A stretch of 6,599 nt of DNA from Acidobacteriaceae bacterium (GTDB lineage: Bacteria; Acidobacteriota; Terriglobia; Terriglobales; Acidobacteriaceae), in contig JAUTWY010000098.1 in NCBI GenBank assembly GCA_030838305.1, forward strand, positions 1 to 6,599, given 5' to 3'. This document shows, piece by piece, positions 1 to 5,337 of this stretch (position 1 is its first letter; every line of letters begins with the position of its first letter). Both the position numbers and the translations under genes were made by a program. The notes under the pieces are model-generated. The model was not told where the DNA came from. It was given only the letters and a program-made list of their open reading frames with translations, and did no database searches.

Positions 1-908
1 ATCGAAGTCACAATCGCCACCAGGTTTCCGCGGTCGTCGAACACCGGACCGCCGCTGTTGCCAGGGCTCACCGGCGCCGACATTTGAATGGTGCTGCCCT
101 GCATGCGCGAAATGATTCCAGTACTCAAAGTGAAGCGCAGTCCCTCCGGGTGCCCAATCACGAAAACGTTTTCCCCCTCGCTCGGAGGCGTTGCCTTTAC
201 CACCGGCTGCACGAATGTGGCGCTCCCCTTTTCCCGCGGCACCCAAAGCAGAAGCAGGTCCAGATTTCGGTGGCGCGCCACCACCTCGGCCATTCCCCAC
301 GTTCCCGAAGCCATTGCAATCAGGGCACGCGAACCTGCTTTCGCAACATTCCCCGCGGGACCATCGACCACATGCCGCGCAGTCAGAAATAAATATCCCT
401 CCGCGTTGGCCTGCAACAAAGCGCCGGCTCCAAAACTCGAAGTGGGCATTTCTTGATGCGTAAGCCACGAGCGCTGCGACGGACAGATAACCGCGACCAA
501 AGGCTTCAACTTCTCAGAAATATCCTTGGCGGACATCGGAGTCACGAGGGGGAGACTGGGAAATGCCTGCTCATCAAGTTCGCTCAATCCCAGTCCCGCA
601 ACCGGCGGCAGTGGAGCAAAAGAGAGCAAAAACACAGTTGCTACCGAAGTCGCTATCCCACTCACGATGAGCAGAGTGGCCAACAATGAGGTCCACTCAT
701 ATCGTATGCGCGGCGGCAACCCTCGCATGGCTACCCGCAAGACGATGGCAACGAGGCAGAGCAGCGGCAGGACTAGCACTAGCGGAGCCAGAGTCCACTT
801 CGCCCAGGGCGGGATCGCGGCCGCCAGTTTCGGCTCCAGTCGAGCAGGCTGTTCCGCGGGAGACTGAGTCTCCGCCACCTCGGCGGAGCTAATAACTATC
901 TTTTCCAT
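1..908 (-). CDS. Membrane-anchored trypsin-like (S1C, HtrA/Deg-like) serine protease, 3' end outside window
   Basis: Translating the minus strand from the ATG at 908-906 gives 302 uninterrupted codons to the left edge. The full S1 triad is visible: His179 in TARHVVDG, Asp217 in HRNLDLLLL and Ser285 in SPGNSGGPVF. The S1C family cleaves misfolded or specific proteins in the envelope. Residues 1-37 form an acidic, proline-containing N-terminus. Two hydrophobic helices follow at about 39-57 and 73-97, and the protease domain starts near 128. The loop between the helices (58-72) carries four arginines, so the positive-inside rule puts it in the cytoplasm and the protease domain in the periplasm. 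Any C-terminal PDZ domain would lie outside the window. No good Shine-Dalgarno sequence precedes this ATG; an in-frame GTG six codons upstream is the alternative start. The gene is divergent from the MFS gene. The class is secure; the substrate is unknown. Confidence 0.92.
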   Translation of the reverse strand, partial: MEKIVISSAEVAETQSPAEQPARLEPKLAAAIPPWAKWTLAPLVLVLPLLCLVAIVLRVAMRGLPPRIRYEWTSLLATLLIVSGIATSVATVFLLSFAPLPPVAGLGLSELDEQAFPSLPLVTPMSAKDISEKLKPLVAVICPSQRSWLTHQEMPTSSFGAGALLQANAEGYLFLTARHVVDGPAGNVAKAGSRALIAMASGTWGMAEVVARHRNLDLLLLWVPREKGSATFVQPVVKATPPSEGENVFVIGHPEGLRFTLSTGIISRMQGSTIQMSAPVSPGNSGGPVFDDRGNLVAIVTS

Positions 909-955
909 GCAAATAGCGGCAGACACACCACGGATGGTTGATGGGGAAGAACCAC

Positions 956-984
956 ATTGTGTTGCATATCTCCGCAAATTGCAA
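956..984 (-). promoter_or_regulatory. Candidate promoter of the protease gene (weak)
   Basis: On the minus strand, TTGCAA (984-979) and CACAAT (961-956) are separated by exactly 17 bases. Each matches four of six bases of the sigma-70 -35 and -10 consensus. The pair lies about 50 bases upstream of the ATG at 908. TTGCA also forms an inverted repeat with TGCAA across the spacer (962-966 and 980-984). The match is modest and could be chance. Confidence 0.22.
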
Positions 985-1043
985 GGCCAGAGTTATCGGT
1001 CATGGTGGTTCAAGGCGCGAACGAGGGAGCCTAATACAGCTCG

Positions 1044-1084
1044 TTGTCAGTTGCAAGCAGTTGTTGGCAGCATGTTGTTGGCAG
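1044..1084. repeat. Iterated TTG(N4)CAG direct repeats
   Basis: TTGTTGGCAG occurs exactly twice, at 1061-1070 and 1075-1084, separated by CATG. It is directly preceded by a diverged copy, TTGCAAGCAG (1051-1060), and a shortened TTGTCAG (1044-1050). Three units abut with spacings near one helical turn and the last is offset by four bases. The array sits about 190 bases upstream of the MFS start. It could be a regulator-binding array, a slippage product or chance; the sequence alone does not decide. Confidence 0.4.
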
Positions 1085-1106
1085 GCAATCTCGTGGGTTT
1101 GGTTGG

Positions 1107-1134
1107 CCAGAAACGGGCTTGGGGGAAATCGATT
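1107..1134. repeat. Left copy of near-repeat flanking the MFS gene
   Basis: Starts with the 16-mer CCAGAAACGGGCTTGG, which recurs exactly at 2583-2598. The match continues imperfectly, giving 24 identical bases of 28. Both copies are noncoding, have the same orientation and sit on either side of the MFS transporter gene. No inverted terminal repeat or transposase is associated with them. Confidence 0.5.
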
Positions 1135-1145
1135 CATAATCTCCT

Positions 1146-1165
1146 CGGACAGGACCTCTGGTCCG
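1146..1165. promoter_or_regulatory. Inverted repeat upstream of the MFS gene, possible operator
   Basis: CGGAC (1146-1150) and GTCCG (1161-1165) form a perfect inverted repeat around a ten-base spacer. A nested GGACC/GGTCC pair with a three-base loop (1152-1164) allows an alternative hairpin. It lies about 110 bases before the MFS start with no T-run behind it, so an operator is more plausible than a terminator. Short palindromes are common by chance. Confidence 0.25.
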
Positions 1166-1257
1166 GAAAAACTCCCGATCGACCCGTCGGGCCCGTGATC
1201 CAGGGCCGATTCGCTTCTTGATCGAGTAGACTGGAGGCAAGCGCCCACCACCAACTC

Positions 1258-1262
1258 AGGAG
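1258..1262 (+). promoter_or_regulatory. Ribosome binding site of the MFS gene
   Basis: AGGAG lies 13 bases before the GTG at 1276, which is longer than the usual 5-9 bases. No ATG, GTG or TTG occurs in frame between the two, so GTG is the first available start downstream. The long spacing and GTG start suggest modest translation. Confidence 0.5.
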
Positions 1263-1275
1263 ACACCGAAGCCAC

Positions 1276-2529
1276 GTGCACACAACGCCGTCTACCTGCG
1301 CATCGGATTTGCACCGCAGTTCTGACGCTTCGCGCTGGGGGGTCCTAGCGATACTTTCAATTGCAATTGTCCTGTCACTGACGACATGGTTTTCGGCTAC
1401 AGCCATCACTCCCGAATTGAAGCGAGAATGGTACCTTTCACCTGTCGCCATCTCTTGGCTGACGATTGGCGTGCAGATCGGTTTCGTCTGTGGCGCCTTG
1501 GCCGCCAGCCTGGTCAACCTTCCCGATATTGTCCGTCTCAACCGGCTGATGGCGCTGTCTGCCCTGCTGGCGGCAGCAGCGAATGCGACGCTTCTGACGG
1601 CGCATGGTCCCGTGGGCGCTGTTGCAGCCCGAGTCGTAACGGGATTTGCCTTGGCGGGCGTCTATCCGCCCGCTCTTAAGCTGGTATCCACTTGGTTCAA
1701 CCGTGATCGAGGCATTGCGTTAGGGACGGTGGTCGGTGCGCTGACCATCGGGTCGTCCATGCCGCATCTTTTTCGCAGCCTTTCCGCTGCGGTGGATTGG
1801 CGATTCGTCGTCAAGATGTCTACCCTTGCCACGTCGGTAGGTGGAGTGCTTCTTTGGCTCTTCGCCCGCGAGGGACCCTATCCCTTCGGACGCGCTATAT
1901 TCGATCCACGGCAGGCTGGGGCTGTTTTCCGCGATGGAGACCTCCTCTTCGCCAATCTCGGCTATTTCGGACATATGTGGGAGCTGTACGCAATGTGGGC
2001 ATGGCTTCTGCTATACGTGAACGAGGCCCTTGGAGCCCAGCACGTGTGGTTGTTCGGCCGGGCGTCTTTTCTTACCTTCGTGACGATCGGGACGGGGGCG
2101 TTCGGCTGCCTCCTGGGAGGGATTCTGTCCGATCGTATCGGACGCACAGCGACCACCGCTGGGATGATGATCGCGTCCGGAACCTGCGCCCTTGCGATCG
2201 GCTTCGCCTTTGGTGGGCCGTCATGGCTATTCACCACGATCCTAGTGATCTGGGGCGTCTCTGTCATCGGTGACTCCGCCCAGTTTTCCGCAATGATTAC
2301 TGAACTTGCTGACCAGCGCTTTGTCGGAACCGCACTTTCAGTTCAGCTCGGCCTGGGATTTGCGCTTACCGTTGTGGCAATTTGGCTGGTGCCTCGGATG
2401 GCTGCTTTCCTGGGTTCTTGGCGGTGGACATTTCTCATCCTGGTTCCAGGCCCGTCAATTGGCGCTTCTGCCATGCTGTTGTTGCGGAGACGTCCCGGCA
2501 GTGCGCGGTTGGCCAAGGGAATGCGCTAG
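1276..2529 (+). CDS. MFS transporter, complete, 417 residues
   Basis: Encodes a strongly hydrophobic inner-membrane protein of normal length for a 12-helix MFS permease. Members move small solutes using ion or solute gradients. Features: a short hydrophilic N-terminus (1-20); a first helix around 22-44; a conserved block in the N-terminal half running from ARVVTGFALAGVYPPALKL (118-136) through STWFNRDRGIALG (138-150), typical of MFS_1 proteins; the YFGHMWELYAMWAW segment (230-243) opening the C-terminal half; and the motif A-like loop GGILSDRIGRT (281-291). The protein ends in a basic tail (RRRPG...GMR). The start is the GTG after AGGAG. The gene is divergent from the protease and convergent with the propeller-PHP gene, so probably monocistronic. 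Near-identical 28-base words lie on both sides of it. The substrate cannot be read from the sequence; neither neighbour is a biosynthetic or catabolic gene that would suggest one. Confidence 0.93.
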   Translation: MHTTPSTCASDLHRSSDASRWGVLAILSIAIVLSLTTWFSATAITPELKREWYLSPVAISWLTIGVQIGFVCGALAASLVNLPDIVRLNRLMALSALLAAAANATLLTAHGPVGAVAARVVTGFALAGVYPPALKLVSTWFNRDRGIALGTVVGALTIGSSMPHLFRSLSAAVDWRFVVKMSTLATSVGGVLLWLFAREGPYPFGRAIFDPRQAGAVFRDGDLLFANLGYFGHMWELYAMWAWLLLYVNEALGAQHVWLFGRASFLTFVTIGTGAFGCLLGGILSDRIGRTATTAGMMIASGTCALAIGFAFGGPSWLFTTILVIWGVSVIGDSAQFSAMITELADQRFVGTALSVQLGLGFALTVVAIWLVPRMAAFLGSWRWTFLILVPGPSIGASAMLLLRRRPGSARLAKGMR

Positions 2530-2745
2530 AAATCGCGGTCGGGGCCTTGTCAGCACTTCCGGGAGCGGCGGATCAACGAGGTCCAGAAACGGGCTTGGAG
2601 GAGATCCATCGCGATGTCCCCGAAGCTGACTGATGGCCAGCATCGGTGGGAGTCCGTCCCATGTCACGCATTCTTGTTACCCGTCACTCTGGAGCAATGT
2701 TGTTGGCGAATCTTGCGGACTGGATCTAGCCAGCTTAACGGTCTT
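2530..2745. other. Convergent intergenic gap, no established gene or terminator
   Basis: The gap lies between the 3' ends of the MFS and propeller-PHP genes. It holds the right copy of the flanking near-repeat and a 22-codon open frame (2661-2729). I looked for a bidirectional terminator and found only weak stems (for example CTGG/CCAG at 2720-2733 and GGGA/TCCC near 2649-2660), none followed by a T-run. Termination here is therefore probably Rho-dependent or by convergent transcription. Confidence 0.5.
2583..2610. repeat. Right copy of near-repeat flanking the MFS gene
   Basis: Matches 1107-1134 at 24 of 28 bases, including an exact 16-mer, in the same orientation. It begins 54 bases after the MFS stop codon. 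A second shared word, ATGTTGTTGGC, occurs at 1072-1082 and 2697-2707, but in the opposite order relative to the 16-mer, so a simple collinear duplication of the flanks does not explain both. Confidence 0.5.
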
Positions 2746-5277
2746 CTACGGCCCTAGCTTCGCAATGTTCTCGTATTTCTGTCGGGCTTTTTGAAAGATC
2801 GCCAGCACCGCCTGCTGCTCAGTTTCGGTATTCCACGTCGTGCTGCTCTGCGCCGCTGTGATCAGCCGTCCCATCCATGCCACGAAATACGCTGCATCCT
2901 CCGGGTTGCGCAGCGGGGCGCCAGCTATGTCCACATAAACCGGACTGGTCGTCGCATACGGGTACAGATCTAGAATCGGGTACTCGGCCTTGTCACTGAA
3001 CGTGCGCAGAATGCACCAGCCACTGCTTTCGAGCGGCAACTTGCCTTCGACGTAAGCGCTTGTGCGATTTGCACTGAGGTCTAGTTCGCGCGCCACTTTC
3101 CCGTTGCAGACGATCTGCAGATAATCCACCGGGACAAGGGACCCAAGAGCCGCCTTAAAAAAGACATCCTGCTTCTTGTCGAGATGAACCTCTCCTCCTG
3201 GCGTCTCCCCTCCGAGTTCAAAGCGCAGTAACGGCCCGTTCGTTGCGAAAGTCCGTCCTGCTTTGATGGACTGGAGCCACGGCTCAAGCTTCAATGATCC
3301 AGCGGGAACTTCCGCATACACGCGGTTCAACCCAATCGGCCCTCGCAGCGAGGCGTAGTTCCCCATGAAATCTGTTCCGGCAGCGGTCGGCAGCCGGAAA
3401 CCGCAGTTCAGCAACTTGTACCAAACCTCTGCCGTGGATTTATGGTCAGAAAAGCCGACAACCTCGATGTAATCCACTTTCCCAAGGGCCACATCAGCTG
3501 GCAGTTCAAACGTGACAGCGCCTTTCGCCGGATTCGGTACGCTTTCCAACGGATGAACATACCCCACCAGCGCTCCTTGTTCGTGTGCCAGATCAGCTAC
3601 GTTGGCATTCGCCGGAAACAAACTGGCCGCCTCCGTGTTTGGGTACGCGGCATACCCCGGCAAGATCAGATTCCGCGTCAAATTCAGAAGGCCGAGATGT
3701 CCCCAGTAGCTGGTGTGAAATTCCTGCGCGTGCTGCAGCAAGCGATCTTGGTCGGAAGCCGGATCAAGCTTCGGCGAAAAGTACGCGATATCCGGGAAGC
3801 GCTGTTCTTTATTGACCACCAGATTTTCAATGATCGACAGATTCTCGGCGGCGGCCTGCTCAATCAGATGCGATGGTGTATTCCGATACGTGCCCGCATA
3901 GTTCATGTGGACATGGGCATCCCCACTGACCCACCGCGTGTCAGGACTCTTCCACTCGATTTGCCGAAGCCGAACCGTGGCTTCCAAGGTTTTGCCCGCC
4001 AGAACATCTAAGCTTAGTTCTTCGAACCGGTATTCGAAGCCGCGCATGACGCCCACTTGTACTTTTCCGGCTGGAACCGCAACCTCAGAGATTCCCTTGG
4101 TGACAAAGTAGTGCGCCTCAAACGGACGCTCCTTGCGGTCGAAACTGTCGTCCGCTTCCATCCACCCATCATCCGGTGCATATGCCCGACCGTCTTCCGC
4201 CGTAACGAAGACTCGCGCCGCCACCGGCTTCCCGCTGCGGTCGGTAACTCGTAGAAGCAATTTCCCCATCGGCGTCAAGTACCTTTGCACGCGGGCGACA
4301 ATCTCGTTCTGAGCACCGCCCGGAATCGTTTGTATCGACAATGACGTATTGCCGGTGTGGTTCGAAATAAACGCAATCTTTGATCCGTCCGGAGACCATC
4401 GCGGATTGATATTGTCGTAATCTCCATACGAAATCGGAAACGCATCGCCACCCTCCTCCGGCATCACCCAAAGCTGGTGCCACGACCGTCCCAAATATGA
4501 CGCGTACACTATGCGCTTGCCATCTGGCGAAAGGTCAGGGCGGGCTTTCCAGGTTGTCTCCTCATAGTGGATTTCATGGGCTGCCGCGCCGGGTTGCGCC
4601 TTCATCCGCCAGAAGCCCCCAGTACCGTGAATGTGCCCTCGATTCGAAATGAAGAGGATCTCGGACCCATCACGCGACCACACCGGGCTGATCTCATGGT
4701 CCACCTTGCTGTAGTAATAGCGAGGAAGTGAACTGACGTTTTCCGGAGTGAGTTGCTGGACGTCGCTCAGTTCGCCATTCTCGAATCTTCCTGCAAAGAT
4801 GTGGAAGTGACCTTTGAAGGAAGTTGAAACAAACGCCAGCCGCTTACCGTCGGGTGAGAACCGCGGCTCGAGGTTAACCGCGCTGCCAGACGTGAGTTGT
4901 CGCGTCCGCCCATCGTGCAAGTCGAGCAACCATAGCTCCATGGCATCGTGGTTGTAACGTGAAAAAGCGACCCAGCGCCCATCCGCCGACCAGTCCGGCT
5001 GATAGTCATAGCCCGGACCTGCAGTCAGTTGCTCGGCGATCGTGCTGTTCACATCCTGCCGCCACAGCGATCCGGCCATGGAGTAAATCAGCGTCCGGGA
5101 ATCCGGAGACCAGGCCGCCGCGCTTGGTCCCGTAGTGAGCTGAGGCAAGTACATCTCGCGATAGTAATAAGCGTGCGGGAGGTCAATCTGCTTGAGCACC
5201 GGCTCACGCTGCGCCACGCAATTCGCGCACCATAGGAAAACAAAGATGAAAAGCCGAATCAGTCGGAATCGGAACAC
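2746..5277 (-). CDS. Secreted TolB-like propeller fused to CehA/McbA-type PHP metallohydrolase
   Basis: Complete protein of 843 residues. A type I signal peptide covers 1-22 (basic start, hydrophobic core, likely cleavage after CVA), so it acts outside the cytoplasm. Six PD40/TolB units follow at about 47-76, 84-120, 128-162, 176-225, 238-272 and 282-318, each with a WSPDG- or FSPDGK-type turn (SADG, SRDG and LSPDG variants). Residues 334-440 resemble an Ig-like or carboxypeptidase-regulatory domain. The PHP-type domain spans about 448-665. Likely metal ligands are His455 and His457 (GDAHVHMN), Glu519 (QEFHTSYWGH), His527, His575 (YVHPL) and Asp636 (AGTDF). The usual TDH motif is absent; IENLVVNKEQ (483-492) takes its place, and the final motif lacks the His of SDxH. 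Propellers usually bind partners or ligands; PHP domains hydrolyse phosphoesters, esters or amides using metals. It lies 60 bases downstream of a CocE-type hydrolase gene. The substrate is unknown. The GTG start is fixed by a strong ribosome binding site. Confidence 0.93.
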   Translation of the reverse strand: MFRFRLIRLFIFVFLWCANCVAQREPVLKQIDLPHAYYYREMYLPQLTTGPSAAAWSPDSRTLIYSMAGSLWRQDVNSTIAEQLTAGPGYDYQPDWSADGRWVAFSRYNHDAMELWLLDLHDGRTRQLTSGSAVNLEPRFSPDGKRLAFVSTSFKGHFHIFAGRFENGELSDVQQLTPENVSSLPRYYYSKVDHEISPVWSRDGSEILFISNRGHIHGTGGFWRMKAQPGAAAHEIHYEETTWKARPDLSPDGKRIVYASYLGRSWHQLWVMPEEGGDAFPISYGDYDNINPRWSPDGSKIAFISNHTGNTSLSIQTIPGGAQNEIVARVQRYLTPMGKLLLRVTDRSGKPVAARVFVTAEDGRAYAPDDGWMEADDSFDRKERPFEAHYFVTKGISEVAVPAGKVQVGVMRGFEYRFEELSLDVLAGKTLEATVRLRQIEWKSPDTRWVSGDAHVHMNYAGTYRNTPSHLIEQAAAENLSIIENLVVNKEQRFPDIAYFSPKLDPASDQDRLLQHAQEFHTSYWGHLGLLNLTRNLILPGYAAYPNTEAASLFPANANVADLAHEQGALVGYVHPLESVPNPAKGAVTFELPADVALGKVDYIEVVGFSDHKSTAEVWYKLLNCGFRLPTAAGTDFMGNYASLRGPIGLNRVYAEVPAGSLKLEPWLQSIKAGRTFATNGPLLRFELGGETPGGEVHLDKKQDVFFKAALGSLVPVDYLQIVCNGKVARELDLSANRTSAYVEGKLPLESSGWCILRTFSDKAEYPILDLYPYATTSPVYVDIAGAPLRNPEDAAYFVAWMGRLITAAQSSTTWNTETEQQAVLAIFQKARQKYENIAKLGP

Positions 5278-5282
5278 AGGTT

Positions 5283-5287
5283 CCTCC
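5283..5287 (-). promoter_or_regulatory. Strong ribosome binding site fixing the GTG start at 5277
   Basis: The minus strand reads GGAGG at 5287-5283, then AACCT and the GTG start at 5277-5275. The core and five-base spacing are near ideal, which supports GTG over any later ATG. GGTTC (5279-5283) overlaps the site and is complementary to GAACC (5322-5326) beyond the hairpin, so in a read-through RNA the site could be partly paired. Confidence 0.8.
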
Positions 5288-5301
5288 GCAAACTCAGAAA
5301 A

Positions 5302-5322
5302 CGGGACGATTATACCGTCCCG
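5302..5322 (-). terminator. Perfect 7-bp hairpin with T-run: intergenic terminator or attenuator
   Basis: Arms CGGGACG and CGTCCCG pair perfectly around a seven-base loop. On the minus strand the stem is followed directly by TTTTCT, the layout of a Rho-independent terminator for the upstream CocE-type gene, whose TAA ends at 5338. The T-run is short, so read-through into the propeller-PHP gene is likely. The same palindrome could instead be an operator, because its loop contains a -10 box. Confidence 0.5.
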
Positions 5323-5336
5323 AACCGAATCAGCAA
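5309..5336 (-). promoter_or_regulatory. Candidate promoter of the propeller-PHP gene, -10 in hairpin loop
   Basis: The minus strand carries a perfect TATAAT at 5314-5309, inside the loop of the 5302-5322 palindrome. TTGCTG lies 16 bases upstream (5336-5331) and matches the -35 consensus at its TTG only. A transcript from here would start about 25-30 bases before the GTG, leaving room for the ribosome binding site. The -10 is strong and the -35 weak, so a regulated or weak internal promoter is plausible. Confidence 0.4.
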
Positions 5337-5337
5337 T

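Larger units (their letters stand above)
909..1275. other. Divergent intergenic region, 367 bases, no convincing gene
   Basis: This gap separates the divergent protease and MFS genes, so promoters for both should lie here. Open frames cross it on both strands, but their translations are low-complexity or arginine/cysteine-rich, match no family I recognise and have no good ribosome binding site. It does contain short direct repeats (1044-1084), one copy of a near-repeat that recurs beyond the MFS gene (1107-1134), an inverted repeat (1146-1165) and a smaller hairpin with arms CCCGA and TCGGG (1174-1191). No T-run follows either palindrome, so neither looks like an intrinsic terminator. Confidence 0.6.

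Noticed and set aside
84..892. Several plus-strand open frames over the protease gene
   Set aside because: They overlap the minus-strand protease, which has a complete and correctly spaced His-Asp-Ser triad; the plus-strand products are low-complexity.
1135..1140. CATAAT as a -10 box for the MFS gene
   Set aside because: It matches five of six consensus bases, but no -35-like hexamer lies 16-18 bases upstream.
907..1221. 104-codon plus-strand frame in the divergent intergenic region, and overlapping minus-strand frames
   Set aside because: No ribosome binding site, no recognisable domain, and it overlaps repeats and palindromes expected in a promoter region.
2720..2733. CTGG/CCAG stem between the convergent genes as a terminator
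   Set aside because: Only four base pairs and no T-run on either strand.
3442..4011. 189-codon open frame on the plus strand
   Set aside because: Antisense to the PHP domain, basic and without family signature; the minus-strand reading has intact motifs.
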